Source: Actinomycetota bacterium (lineage in GTDB: Bacteria > Actinomycetota > Actinomycetes > Actinomycetales > Microbacteriaceae). Taken from it: 64,000 bases of DNA. The translations under genes and the position numbers were made by a program. The notes beneath the pieces are model-generated. The model made no database searches. It had not been told where the DNA came from and was given only the letters and a program-made list of their open reading frames with translations. Every line of letters begins with the position of its first letter. The stretch's first letter is position 1. Location: contig JAIUPK010000002.1 of the NCBI GenBank assembly GCA_020160915.1, forward strand, positions 1-64,000, written 5' to 3'. Positions 17,012 through 26,162 of the stretch are shown one piece after another.

Positions 17012-19084
17012 TCAGCGGGACCGGACGGCCTTGGCGGGTGCCTTCTCCGCGATGGGTGCGGTGCCCGACTCGCGCTGCGCGCGGTAGTACTCCATGGCCT
17101 CGTCCTGCCGCTCCTTCTCGGCACCGAGCGCGATCGGGGCGCCGATGTGCTCCGGCGTGAACTCGAAGGCCGCGACCAGGGGCAGCGCGTGCTCGCGCAG
17201 GCGCGGCAGCAGACGGTCGTCGATGTAGCTGGTGATCGCCTGAGCGCGCTGCGTCGAGATGCGGCCGTGGATGAGGTACCACGCCGCGTTCTTCTCGATC
17301 AGGCCGAGTCCGAACAGGTCACGCAACCAGGTGAGCACCTGGCGTGTGCCGTCGTCTTCGATGCGCTCCACGGCATCCGTGAATGCCTCCCACTGCAGCA
17401 ACTCGCCGTGGGCGCGGGCGGCCTCGATGAGCGCGTTCTGGTTGCTGTTGAACAGCTGCGCGGCCTCCATCTTCGGCAGCTTGCTCGCCGGACGCAGGCG
17501 TGCCGCGATCTCCGCGACCATGGTCTGCACGCGGTCGGTGAGCAGCTGGCGCTGCGAGTCGGTGTCGCGGATGTATCCCACGCTGCGCGCGGTGGAGCCC
17601 CAGTCGACAATGGACTGACCGAGTCGACGCAGGCCGGTGCGGTTGATCGCGGCATCCCCCACCTGCTCGGCGACGAAGGCCGCCATGGCACCCGCGTCGG
17701 CGGTCGCGAACTTGCGCGAGTAGTCGGTGAGCAGGCGCTTGGCCACGAGCTGCAGAAGCACGTTGTTGTCGCCCTCGAAGGTCGCGTAGATGTCCATGTC
17801 GGCGCGCAGGCTGGTGAGACGGTTCTCGACGAGGAAGCCGTTGCCGCCACAGGCCTCGCGAGCCTCCTGCAGGATGTCGAGTGCGGCCCACGTGCTCAGC
17901 GGCTTGAGGGCCGCGGCGAGGGTCTCGAGATCCTGGCGGTCGGCGTCGGTGTCGTGCGCGCCCGAGAACACGTCGTCGAACTTGTCGAGGAACACGTCGT
18001 GAGCGAACGACATCGCGTAAGTCTCGGCCAGTCGCGGCAACAGGCGCCGCTGGTGGCGCTGGTAGTCGAGGATGACCTCCTCCTCGGTGTCGCTCGCCGC
18101 CGTGAACTGGCGGCGCTGCGAGCCGTAGGAGATTGCGATCGTCAGGGCGAGCTTGCTCACGACAGTCGCCGCACCGTCGAGCGAGACCCGACCCTGCACG
18201 AGCGTGCCGAGCATCGTGAAGAAGCGGCGGCCCGGGCTCGCGATCGGCGAGCTGTAGGTGCCGTCCTCGGCGACGTCGCCGTACTTGTTGAGCAGGTTGG
18301 TGCGGGGCACGCGCACACCGGTGAAGTGCAGACGCCCGTTGTCGATTCCGTTGAGACCGCCCTTGAGGCCGTCATCCTCGCCGCCCACACCCGGCAGGAA
18401 GTTCTTCTTCTTGTCGCGGATCGGAACGTAGAACGCGTGAACGCCGTGGTTGACGCCCTTCGTGATGAGCTGCGCGAAGACGACGGCCGCCTCGCCGTGC
18501 AGGGCGGCGTTGCCCAGGTAGTCCTTCCAGGCCGCGCGGAACGGGGTGTCGATGACGAACTCGTGGGTCGCCTCGTCGTAGGTGGCCGTGGTGCCGACTG
18601 CCGAGACATCCGAGCCGTGGCCCGTCTCGGTCATCGCGAAGGCGCCGGGGATCTCGAGGCTCATGATGCCGGGAAGCCACTTCGTGTGGTGCTCCTCGGT
18701 GCCCAGGTGCATGACGGCCGAGCCGAACAGTCCCCACTGCACTCCCGCCTTGATCTGCAGCGACGGGTCGGCGAGCACGAGCTCCTCGAACTGGGCGATG
18801 TTGCCGCCCGCGTCTTCGAGGCCGCCGACCGACTTCGGGAAGGCCTTGTGCACGGCACCCTCCTTGACGAGCAGGCCGAGCTGGTCGAGCACGCGGGCGC
18901 GGTGGTCTGCCATCGAGAGGCCTTCGACCCGCTTCATCTCGGGGCGGGCCGCCACGGCGCGGGAGACGCGGCGGATGTCGGCCCAACGGCCCATGAGGTG
19001 CTGGCCGAGCGCGGCGACGTCAACGACGGGCGGCGCGGGCTGGGTTGCGGGAGTACGCGGTGCGCGATCGACAGTCTGGCTCAT
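17012..19084 (-). CDS. Acyl-CoA oxidase/dehydrogenase family protein
   Basis: 690 residues, the length of acyl-CoA oxidases rather than the 380 of ordinary acyl-CoA dehydrogenases. FAMTETGHGSDVSAVGTTA is the FAD-binding and substrate loop, QRRQFTAASDTEEEVILDYQ the central signature, and EACGGNGFLVENRL the second flavin motif. It would oxidise acyl-CoA to enoyl-CoA. It starts with an ATG and stands alone, upstream of the IclR gene with a 130-base gap. Whether it works as oxidase or dehydrogenase cannot be read from the sequence. Confidence 0.88.
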   Translation of the reverse strand: MSQTVDRAPRTPATQPAPPVVDVAALGQHLMGRWADIRRVSRAVAARPEMKRVEGLSMADHRARVLDQLGLLVKEGAVHKAFPKSVGGLEDAGGNIAQFEELVLADPSLQIKAGVQWGLFGSAVMHLGTEEHHTKWLPGIMSLEIPGAFAMTETGHGSDVSAVGTTATYDEATHEFVIDTPFRAAWKDYLGNAALHGEAAVVFAQLITKGVNHGVHAFYVPIRDKKKNFLPGVGGEDDGLKGGLNGIDNGRLHFTGVRVPRTNLLNKYGDVAEDGTYSSPIASPGRRFFTMLGTLVQGRVSLDGAATVVSKLALTIAISYGSQRRQFTAASDTEEEVILDYQRHQRRLLPRLAETYAMSFAHDVFLDKFDDVFSGAHDTDADRQDLETLAAALKPLSTWAALDILQEAREACGGNGFLVENRLTSLRADMDIYATFEGDNNVLLQLVAKRLLTDYSRKFATADAGAMAAFVAEQVGDAAINRTGLRRLGQSIVDWGSTARSVGYIRDTDSQRQLLTDRVQTMVAEIAARLRPASKLPKMEAAQLFNSNQNALIEAARAHGELLQWEAFTDAVERIEDDGTRQVLTWLRDLFGLGLIEKNAAWYLIHGRISTQRAQAITSYIDDRLLPRLREHALPLVAAFEFTPEHIGAPIALGAEKERQDEAMEYYRAQRESGTAPIAEKAPAKAVRSR

Positions 19085-19415
19085 GAAATCAACGGTACGT
19101 CCGGGTTCATGCGGGGTCGAGTTGTCCGTCGGTAGGCGCTAAAGGTCCCCGCGCGCCGCCGATCCGAGCTTGGTGGTTTCGTGCAACCAGCCGGTATTCG
19201 CTTGTCGGAATCGCGCGGGTTGCGGAGCCCGATCCGGTGCGTGGTATCGGCTTCGCTGTGTCGGTAACTCCTGCAATAACTGTTCAGTCGAGTTGAGACC
19301 GGCATGTTTCCGGGGGTCACGGCTGGCCCAGCAGCAAGTTTGCAGGAGTTATGGACATCGGAGGTCGGTCACGGTCGCCGGACGGGGAGGCTACGGCTGG
19401 CGGGTGCGGAGAGTA
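19085..19415. other. 331-base gap with a 12-bp inverted repeat
   Basis: No convincing gene is present; the open frame crossing it has no domain character. It holds a perfect inverted repeat: TAACTCCTGCAA at 19265-19276 and TTGCAGGAGTTA at 19340-19351, 63 bases apart. A spaced IR of this kind could be a small mobile remnant or a dispersed motif; the core TGCAGGAGTTAT also occurs inside the kinase gene at 61138. Confidence 0.6.
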
Positions 19416-19937
19416 CTACGGTCGGGCACGGTAGAGCACGTGCCGACGCAGCGGATGCCCGGGCTCGATGCTCGGGTGGTCGAAGTCCTCAGCGGGGTCG
19501 CGGGTCATGCCGAGACGCTCCATCACGGCACGCGAGCGGACGTTGGCGACCGTCGTGAATGACACCACCTCGGGCAGCCCCAGCTCGCTGAACGCGTGCT
19601 CGAGCACCGCGCGGGCCGCCTCCGTCGCGTACCCGTGGCCCCAGGCCTCGCGCGCGAACCGCCAGCCGATCTCGGTCGCGGGCATGAAGGGCGCCTCGAA
19701 GCGCGGCACCGACAGGCCGGTGAATCCGACGAAGTGCCCGTCGAGGGCGACGGCCCAGAGGCCCCAGCCCCGCTCGGCCAGCTGCGACGAGAAACAGTCG
19801 AAGGCGGCATCCGCTTGCTCACGATCGAGGGTCGAGGGGAAGAACTCCATGACCGCGGGGTCGGTGTTGAGCGCGGCCCAGGGCTCACGATCCTCGTTGC
19901 GCCACTCGCGCAGCACCAGCCGCTCGGTGCGGATCAC
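19416..19937 (-). CDS. GNAT family N-acetyltransferase (RimJ/RimL type)
   Basis: 173 residues with the RimJ/RimL-like opening TERLVLREWRNEDREPWAAL, the acetyl-CoA loop region GWRFAREAWGHGYATEA and the late SRAVMERLGMTRDPAEDFDH. It likely transfers an acetyl group to a protein N-terminus or small amine; the target is unknown. It begins with a GTG that overlaps the recQ stop by four bases, so the two are co-expressed. Confidence 0.85.
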   Translation of the reverse strand: MIRTERLVLREWRNEDREPWAALNTDPAVMEFFPSTLDREQADAAFDCFSSQLAERGWGLWAVALDGHFVGFTGLSVPRFEAPFMPATEIGWRFAREAWGHGYATEAARAVLEHAFSELGLPEVVSFTTVANVRSRAVMERLGMTRDPAEDFDHPSIEPGHPLRRHVLYRARP

Positions 19938-21730
19938 AGGCCCGACACTACTTCGAGCAGTGACTCGCCGTACTGCTCCAGCTTCTTCTCACCGACGCCG
20001 GAGATGCCGCCGAGTTCGGCGAGCGTCGCGGGTCGGGTGACCGCGATGCCGCGCAGCGTGGCATCCCCGAAGACGATGTAGGCGGGCACGCCCTGCTCGC
20101 GCGCCTGCTCGGCGCGCCACGACCGCAGCCGCTCGAACAGCGGCAGTGCCTCGCCCGGCAGGTCGGCCGCGATCGCGCGCTTGGCGGCCTTGGACGGGCG
20201 AGGCGCCTCGCGCCGCAGCATCACCTTGCGCGACCCCGACAGCACTGTCGCCGACGCCACGGTGAGCACGAGGATGCCGTACTCCCCCTGCACCGCCAGC
20301 AGCCCCTGAGCGAGAAGCTGCCGCACGACCCCGCGCCACTCCTGCTCGCTGAGTTCCTGCCCGAGGCCGTACGTGCTCAGCTCGTCGTGACTGTGCTGAC
20401 GCACCCGATCGTTGGACTTGCCGAGCAGGATGTCGATGAGGTGGCCGGCACCGAAGCTCTGGTTGCGTTCACGCTTGAGGCGGACCACCGTGGAGAGCAG
20501 CTTCTGGGCGGGCACCGTGCCGTCCCAGGTCTCCGGCGGCGACAGGCACGTGTCGCAGTTGCCGCACGCCGTCGAGGCCTGCCCGAAGTAGGCGAGCAGC
20601 TGCACCCGGCGGCACTCGATCGTCTCGCAGAGGGCGAGCATCGCGTCGAGATGCGCGGTGAGGTTGCGACGGTGGGCGAGATCGCCCTCGCTCTGGTCGA
20701 TCATGCGGCGCTGCTGCACCACATCCTGCAGTCCGTAGGCGAGCCAGGCCGTCGCAGGCAACCCGTCGCGCCCGGCGCGACCGGTCTCCTGGTAGTAGCC
20801 CTCGACGGACTTCGGCAGGTCGAGGTGGGCGACGAACCGCACGTCGGGCTTGTCGATGCCCATGCCGAACGCGATGGTGGCGACCATCACGAGGCCCTCC
20901 TCGCGCAGGAAGCGGCTCTGGTTGCTGGCCCGCACCCGGGCGTCGAGACCCGCGTGGTACGGCAGGGCGGGGATGCCGTTCTCAACGAGGAACTCCGCCG
21001 CCTTCTCCACGGATGCTCGCGACAGGCAGTACACGATGCCCGCGTCTCCGGCGTGCTCGGTGCGCAGCAGGGACAGCAGTTGCTGCAGCGGCTGCTGCTT
21101 GGCCTCGATGCGGTACTGGATGTTGGGCCGGTCGAAGCTGGACACGAACTGCTTCGCCTGTGTGAGGTCGAGCCGCTGGGCGATCTCCTTGCGGGTGGCA
21201 TCCGTCGCCGTGGCGGTGAGCGCGATGCGCGGCACGCTCGGCCAGCGCTCGTGCAGCATCGACAGCTGCAGGTAGTCGGGCCTGAAGTCGTGGCCCCACT
21301 GCGAGACGCAGTGCGCCTCATCGATCGCGAACAGCGCGATGGTGCCGCGGTCGAGCAGGTCGGCCGTGGATGACACGCGCAGCCGCTCCGGCGCGAGGTA
21401 GAGCAGGTCCAGCTCGCCGGCGACGAACGCCGCTTCGACGCGGGCGCGTTCCTCGGGCCCCTGTGTCGAGTTGAGGAACGCCGCACGTGCCCCGACGGCG
21501 GCCAGGGCATCCACCTGGTCCTGCATCAGGGCGATGAGCGGCGAGATGACGACGCCCGTGCCCTGACGCACGAGCGCGGGAATCTGGTAGCACAGCGACT
21601 TGCCGCCGCCGGTGGGCATGAGCACGAGGGCGTCGCCGCCGTCGATGACGGTCTGGATGATCTCCGCCTGCTGCCCGCGAAAACTCGAGTACCCGAAGGT
21701 CTTCTCGAGTACTGACAGTGCGGGGGGCAT
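19934..21730 (-). CDS. recQ: ATP-dependent DNA helicase RecQ
   Basis: 598 residues. The superfamily 2 motifs are in order: Walker A PTGGGKS, DEAHCVSQWGHDFRPDY (DEAH box plus the RecQ aromatic loop), TATA and GRAGRDG. The zinc site follows (CETIECRRVQLLAYFGQ and CGNCDTC), then the winged helix and a C-terminal HRDC domain. It unwinds DNA with 3'-5' polarity in recombination repair. It is followed by the overlapping GNAT gene; its leader is the hairpin-rich region 21771-21959. Confidence 0.93.
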   Translation of the reverse strand: MPPALSVLEKTFGYSSFRGQQAEIIQTVIDGGDALVLMPTGGGKSLCYQIPALVRQGTGVVISPLIALMQDQVDALAAVGARAAFLNSTQGPEERARVEAAFVAGELDLLYLAPERLRVSSTADLLDRGTIALFAIDEAHCVSQWGHDFRPDYLQLSMLHERWPSVPRIALTATATDATRKEIAQRLDLTQAKQFVSSFDRPNIQYRIEAKQQPLQQLLSLLRTEHAGDAGIVYCLSRASVEKAAEFLVENGIPALPYHAGLDARVRASNQSRFLREEGLVMVATIAFGMGIDKPDVRFVAHLDLPKSVEGYYQETGRAGRDGLPATAWLAYGLQDVVQQRRMIDQSEGDLAHRRNLTAHLDAMLALCETIECRRVQLLAYFGQASTACGNCDTCLSPPETWDGTVPAQKLLSTVVRLKRERNQSFGAGHLIDILLGKSNDRVRQHSHDELSTYGLGQELSEQEWRGVVRQLLAQGLLAVQGEYGILVLTVASATVLSGSRKVMLRREAPRPSKAAKRAIAADLPGEALPLFERLRSWRAEQAREQGVPAYIVFGDATLRGIAVTRPATLAELGGISGVGEKKLEQYGESLLEVVSGL

Positions 21731-21770
21731 GCCGCGAGTTTAGGCGAGACGGCCGACGGCCCGGCGCTCC

Positions 21771-21959
21771 TGTCCCCCGAAGGGGGAGTCCCCCCGACTG
21801 GGGCCTCGAACTGGGGTACAGTCCCCGGTACTTTCGGGAGGACCTCGTAAGTTTTTGGGGGACGGTCTCACACTCATTCGGGTGAGTGGGAAACCAAGGC
21901 CAGGGTAAGGGCCGAGCGTGCGGGTGGGGGTGACCGGGGGGTCGCTGACCCACCCGCAC
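21771..21959. ncRNA. Candidate structured RNA or leader
   Basis: A 190-base intergenic stretch packed with hairpins: CCCCC-gaa-GGGGG at 21774-21786, CCCC-6-GGGG at 21790-21803, GGGG-tacagt-CCCC at 21813-21826, CACTCA-ttcggg-TGAGTG at 21871-21888, and an 11-bp perfect stem GTGCGGGTGGG/CCCACCCGCAC at 21918-21928 and 21949-21959. One strand would make it a recQ leader; it also contains C-rich loops reminiscent of actinobacterial 6C RNA. It lacks known SRP, RNase P or tmRNA signatures. Transcription and strand are not known. Confidence 0.35.
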
Positions 21960-21970
21960 TGCGTTAAGGG

Positions 21971-22453
21971 CTAGAGCTCGCGGCCGCGGTTGCGGCGCCG
22001 GGTCGACTTAGGCGCGCGACCCCCGACGAACGAGCGAGCGGATGACACGTCGAAGCCGTGACGCAGCGCCTCACGGCCGATGAGCATCCGAAAGCCCATC
22101 TGGTCGCGGTTGCTCAGTGTGACCTCAGCGAGCACCTCGTGCCCGACCAGCAACACCCGCATCAGCACGACGTACCGCTCCTGCACGTGCCCGGACGAGC
22201 TGCGCACGCGCCGGCGATCGTGCACCGGGCACTCGACGACGACCTCATCGTCGACGGACTCCTGCCACGGCCGCACGCGGAATCGCACCCAGTCGACACC
22301 ATCGCGCTCGAACACCGTCGTGGCGTAGGCGTGGATCGACGACGTGCGCGCCCCGGTGTCGAGCTTGGCCTTGATCCAGGGGATGCCCACATCCGGTAGC
22401 TGCACCCATTCCCGCCACCCCGCAAGGGTGTTTGAATGGGGGAGCTTGCTCAC
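21971..22453 (-). CDS. RimB-like ATP-dependent zinc protease family protein
   Basis: 160 residues of the retropepsin-like family linked to RimK (Zn_protease, PF05618). LDTGARTSSIHA carries the DTG active-site triad of aspartic-type folds, and NRDQMGFRMLIGREAL the conserved C-terminal half. In pseudomonads the homologue RimB works with RimK in processing glutamate tails. It starts with GTG only 26 bases from the divergent rimK start, so the two promoters must overlap the coding regions or be very compact. Confidence 0.82.
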   Translation of the reverse strand: MSKLPHSNTLAGWREWVQLPDVGIPWIKAKLDTGARTSSIHAYATTVFERDGVDWVRFRVRPWQESVDDEVVVECPVHDRRRVRSSSGHVQERYVVLMRVLLVGHEVLAEVTLSNRDQMGFRMLIGREALRHGFDVSSARSFVGGRAPKSTRRRNRGREL

Positions 22454-22479
22454 CGCTCCATCATGACAGGGCCACTCCC

Positions 22480-23676
22480 ATGAAACTCGCGATCCTGTCG
22501 CGCGCGCCGCGCTCGTACTCCACCCAACGTCTGCGTGCCGCCGCGGCCCAACGGGGGCACGAGGTACGGGTTCTGAACACCCTGCGCTTCGCGATCGACC
22601 TCTCCGGGGATGACCCCGACCTCCAGTACCGTGGCAAGCCGCTCAGCGACTACGACGCGATCCTGCCGCGCATCGGCAACTCGATCACCTACTTCGGCAC
22701 GGCCGTGGTGCGCCAGTTCGAGCAGATGGATGTCTACACCCCCAACACCGCGAACGGCATCTCGAGCGCCCGCGACAAGCTGCGGGCGACGCAGATCCTG
22801 TCCCGGCACAACATCGCGATGCCCGAAACCGCCTTCGTGCGCAACCGGGCCGATGTGCGGCCGGCGATCGAGCGGGTGGGCGGCGCTCCGGTCGTGATCA
22901 AGTTGCTCGAGGGCACTCAGGGCATCGGCGTCATCCTTGCCCCCGAAGTGAAGGTCGCCGAGGCGATCATCGAGACGCTGCACTCCACCAACCAGAACGT
23001 GCTGATCCAGCGGTTCGTGAGCGAGAGTCGCGGGCGCGACATCCGTGCGCTCGTCGTCGGCGACCGGGTGGTCGCGGCCATGCGGCGCACCGCGCAGGGC
23101 GACGAGTTCCGGTCCAACGTGCACCGAGGCGGCAGCGTGGAGCCGGTCGAACTCTCCGCCGACTACGAGCAGGTGGCGGTGCGCTCGGCCCAGATCATGG
23201 GGCTGCGCGTCGCCGGCGTCGACATGCTCGAGGGCCCGGACGGGCCACTGGTGATGGAGGTCAACTCGTCGCCGGGCCTTGAGGGTATCGAGTCGGCCAC
23301 ACAGCTGGATGTCGCGGGCGCCATCATCGACTACATCGCCAACCAGGTGGCGTTCCCCGAGATCGATGTGCGGCAGCGCCTCAGTGTCTCGACGGGCTAC
23401 GGCGTGGCCGAGCTGCTCGTGCACAACAACGGCGAGTTCGTCGGCCAGAAGCTCGGCGACCTCGACCTGTGGGAGCGCGACATCACCGTGCTCACCGTGC
23501 ATCGCGGCACGACGGTCATCCCGAATCCGCGCAAGGGCGTCGTGCTCGAGGCGGGCGACCGGTTGCTGTGCTTCGGAAAGCTCGAGGAGATGCGCTCGAT
23601 GATCCCGGAGCGCCGTCGGCGCCGCGCGAAGGTACGGAAGCTGCCGCCGGAGGCGCTGCCCACCGACCCGCGGTAG
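22480..23676 (+). CDS. rimK: RimK family alpha-L-glutamate ligase with C-terminal RCK_C domain
   Basis: 398 residues from the ATG at 22480. Residues 1-290 are a RimK ATP-grasp ligase: the N-terminal LAILSRAPRSYSTQRL, KLLEGTQGIGVIL nucleotide loop, and VMEVNSSPGLEGIE metal site. It would add glutamates to a protein or peptide C-terminus, such as ribosomal S6. Residues 307-375 (GYGVAELLV to LLCFGKLEEM) look like a TrkA-C/RCK_C ligand-binding domain, absent from E. coli RimK. This tail may sense a nucleotide; that is inference. Divergent from the RimB-like gene. Confidence 0.85.
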   Translation: MKLAILSRAPRSYSTQRLRAAAAQRGHEVRVLNTLRFAIDLSGDDPDLQYRGKPLSDYDAILPRIGNSITYFGTAVVRQFEQMDVYTPNTANGISSARDKLRATQILSRHNIAMPETAFVRNRADVRPAIERVGGAPVVIKLLEGTQGIGVILAPEVKVAEAIIETLHSTNQNVLIQRFVSESRGRDIRALVVGDRVVAAMRRTAQGDEFRSNVHRGGSVEPVELSADYEQVAVRSAQIMGLRVAGVDMLEGPDGPLVMEVNSSPGLEGIESATQLDVAGAIIDYIANQVAFPEIDVRQRLSVSTGYGVAELLVHNNGEFVGQKLGDLDLWERDITVLTVHRGTTVIPNPRKGVVLEAGDRLLCFGKLEEMRSMIPERRRRRAKVRKLPPEALPTDPR

Positions 23677-23702
23677 GGCAGCGCCCCGAGGGGCGACTGT
23701 GT

Positions 23703-23762
23703 GGTCTCGATACGCGGCTGCGCCGCTACTCGACCGGCTGACAGACTGGCAGCTACTCGACC
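23703..23762. repeat. Type A palindromic repeat plus half copy
   Basis: A 33-bp copy (GGTCTCGATACGC...CTACTCGACC, 23703-23735) is followed by a half copy, AGCTACTCGACC, at 23751-23762, between the convergent rimK and helicase genes. Here the ends read GGTC rather than GGTT. It may act as a bidirectional terminator-like hairpin. Confidence 0.85.
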
Positions 23763-23767
23763 GGCTG

Positions 23768-25918
23768 CTACAGGGCGGCGAGCGTGACCAGCAGCTCGTC
23801 GCCGGGGGCGACGTGGCTCATGGTGGCCTCGATCTCGGCGCGGCCGAGCAGCTCGTCCATCTTGCGACGGCGGTTCTTGTTCACCAGCGTGACGACGGTG
23901 CCGACCTTGCCGGCGCGGCCGGTACGTCCCGAGCGGTGCAGGTAGGTCTTGTACTCCTCCGGCGCGTCGGCCTGGATCACGAGCGAGATGTCATCGACGT
24001 GGATGCCGCGGGCAGCGACATCCGTCGCCACCAGCACGTTGACCCGGCCGCTGGTGAGCAGCTGCAGGTTGCGCGTGCGGCGGCTCTGGTTGAGGTCACC
24101 GTGCAGGCTCGTCGCGGGGATGCCGGCGTCCTCGAGGTAGTCGCTCATCTCCTCGGCGAACGCGCGCGTGCGGGTGAAGATGAGGGTCTTGCCCTCGCCC
24201 GACGCGAGCTGCTCGATGATCTCGCGCTTGTCGCGCTGCTCGATCAGCAGCACGCGGTGGTCGATCGTGGATGACGCCTGGTCTTCACCGGCGACCTCGT
24301 GCACGGCGGGCTCGACGAGGAACTCCTTGACGAGGGTGGCAACACCCTTGTCGAGAGTCGCGGAGAACAGCAGCTTCTGGCCGCCCTCCTTGGTCTCGTG
24401 CAGGATGCGCTGCACCGGCTCGAGGAAGCCCAGGTCGCACATGTGGTCGGCTTCGTCGAGCACCGTGACGAACACGTTGGACAGGTCGAGTCGACCCTGC
24501 TCAACGAGGTCCTCGACGCGGCCGGGCGTGGCGATCACGATGTCGACGCCGCGCTGCAGGGCTGAGACCTGCTTGTATTGGGGCACGCCACCGACGATGG
24601 TCGTGGTGAACAGTCCGACGCTGCGCGCGATGGGCTGTACAGTGCGGTCGATCTGCTGAGCGAGCTCGCGGGTGGGGGCGAGGATCAGCGCGCGGGGCTT
24701 GCGGCCCATCTGGCGATCCTTGCCACCGTTGTTCTCCATGAGGCGCTCGACGAGCGGCGCACCGAAGGCGATGGTCTTGCCGGAGCCGGTCTTGCCGCGG
24801 CCGAGCACGTCCTTGCCGGCGAGCACGTCGGGGATGGTCGCGGCCTGGATCGCGAAGGGAGCCTCGGCGCCCATGCTCGCGAGCTGGCGCACGATGTTGT
24901 TGCCGAGACCGAGATCTCCGAAGGTCACGCCCTCGACCTCACCGGCGGTGATGACAGCGGCCTCGAGGCGCTCGAGCACCACGTCCTCCTGCGGCTGGAA
25001 GGAGCTCTTCGCGTCGCGGTCGGGGTAGTAGCTGCTCTCGCGGCGAACGGGACGCTCGTCGAAGTCGCGGCGGGGTGCGCGGTCGGCGCGGTCGTAGCTG
25101 GGGCGCTCGGTGCGGGCCGGGCGGTCTGCACGGTCGTAGCTCGGGCGGGCCGGACGGTCGCTGCGGTCGTACGCCGGGCGGGCGGGACGCTCCGTGCGCT
25201 CGGCACGGTCGTAGGCCGGACGGGCCGGACGGTCGCTGTTGTACGCGGGACGCTCCGTGCGGGCCGGGCGGTCGTTGTACGCCGGACGCTCGGTGCGGTC
25301 GTACGCGGGGCGGGCCGGGCGGTCGCTGTTGTAGGCGGGGCGCTCGGTGCGCGCGGGACGGTCGTTGTATGCGGGACGGGGCGGGCGCTCAGTGCGGTCG
25401 GCGCGGTCGTTGTACGCCGGGCGGGCCGGACGGTCGCCGTAGGCGGGACGTTCGGAACGCTGCGCGCGGTCGCCGTACGCGGGACGCTCGGGCCGGTCGG
25501 TGCGGTCGCTGTACGACGGACGCTCGATGCGGTCACCGTATGACGGGCGCGCGGGACGGTCGCCGTAGCTCGGACGCTCCGTGCGGTCGCCGTAGGCGGG
25601 ACGCGCAGTGCGGTCACCGTAGGCAGGACGCTCGCCGCGATTGGCGGCAGGCTTCTCGCGAGGGGTCCAGTCGGGGCGGCGGTCGGCGGCGGGGCGAGCC
25701 GAACCGGTCGGGCGGTCGCCGGTGCGGGCGGCACGATCATCCTGGGTCCAGCGCTTCTTGGGCGCGGCGGAGGCCTGGTCGGCGCGGTAGCCGCGGTGAC
25801 CCTCGCGCTGTGCACCCTTCGGAGCTGCGCCCTTGGGGGCGGCACCCTTCGAGTAGGGCTTCTTGTTGTCGCGGCCAGCGGCCGGCTTGGAGTCGCGTGA
25901 ATTTGAATACGTGGGCAT
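23768..25918 (-). CDS. DEAD-box RNA helicase with long repeat-rich N-terminus
   Basis: 716 residues from the ATG at 25918, preceded by AGGAAG. Residues about 60-290 are low-complexity and contain 17 copies of RP[AS]Y set in Arg/Asp/Tyr-rich units such as RPAYNDRPART. The helicase core follows: GRGKTGSGKT, PTRELAQQI, DEADHMCDLGF, SAT, and HRSGRTGRAG. It should remodel RNA or ribosome precursors. The disordered Arg/Tyr tail is the sort that drives RNA binding and condensate formation. Most actinobacterial homologues carry their basic tails elsewhere or shorter; this is a recollection, not a search result. Confidence 0.9.
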   Translation of the reverse strand: MPTYSNSRDSKPAAGRDNKKPYSKGAAPKGAAPKGAQREGHRGYRADQASAAPKKRWTQDDRAARTGDRPTGSARPAADRRPDWTPREKPAANRGERPAYGDRTARPAYGDRTERPSYGDRPARPSYGDRIERPSYSDRTDRPERPAYGDRAQRSERPAYGDRPARPAYNDRADRTERPPRPAYNDRPARTERPAYNSDRPARPAYDRTERPAYNDRPARTERPAYNSDRPARPAYDRAERTERPARPAYDRSDRPARPSYDRADRPARTERPSYDRADRAPRRDFDERPVRRESSYYPDRDAKSSFQPQEDVVLERLEAAVITAGEVEGVTFGDLGLGNNIVRQLASMGAEAPFAIQAATIPDVLAGKDVLGRGKTGSGKTIAFGAPLVERLMENNGGKDRQMGRKPRALILAPTRELAQQIDRTVQPIARSVGLFTTTIVGGVPQYKQVSALQRGVDIVIATPGRVEDLVEQGRLDLSNVFVTVLDEADHMCDLGFLEPVQRILHETKEGGQKLLFSATLDKGVATLVKEFLVEPAVHEVAGEDQASSTIDHRVLLIEQRDKREIIEQLASGEGKTLIFTRTRAFAEEMSDYLEDAGIPATSLHGDLNQSRRTRNLQLLTSGRVNVLVATDVAARGIHVDDISLVIQADAPEEYKTYLHRSGRTGRAGKVGTVVTLVNKNRRRKMDELLGRAEIEATMSHVAPGDELLVTLAAL

Positions 25919-26162
25919 GATTCTTCCTGGGTTGCTTTCTAACGCATGGCAGAACGCAGGGAATCTGTTCTTCCCTCGCACCACTAGAACCCGGGCAGTC
26001 TTTGACCGAGGCCGTCACATACATTCGTGATTGTCACCAGCAGGATTAGCTGGCAAACCGGCCCGCAAGACTTACAAACCCATGCGGAGATCTCCGCTGT
26101 CTTGAGCCGACCTTGCAACGTTACTCCATTCGGGCTCCGAGCGCACTAGATTGGCGGGAATC

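Noticed and set aside
16679-19135. An 818-codon open frame on the plus strand opposite the acyl-CoA oxidase gene
   Set aside because: It is the high-GC antisense shadow of a clear acyl-CoA oxidase; its sequence is charged and lacks any domain.
19170-19562. A 130-codon plus-strand gene in the gap before the GNAT gene
   Set aside because: It has no family resemblance, runs into the antisense of the GNAT gene and has no ribosome-binding site.
21771-21959. SRP RNA, RNase P RNA or tmRNA gene
   Set aside because: The conserved GGAAGGAAGCAGCC-type, AGGAAAGTCC-type and tRNA-like tmRNA segments are absent.
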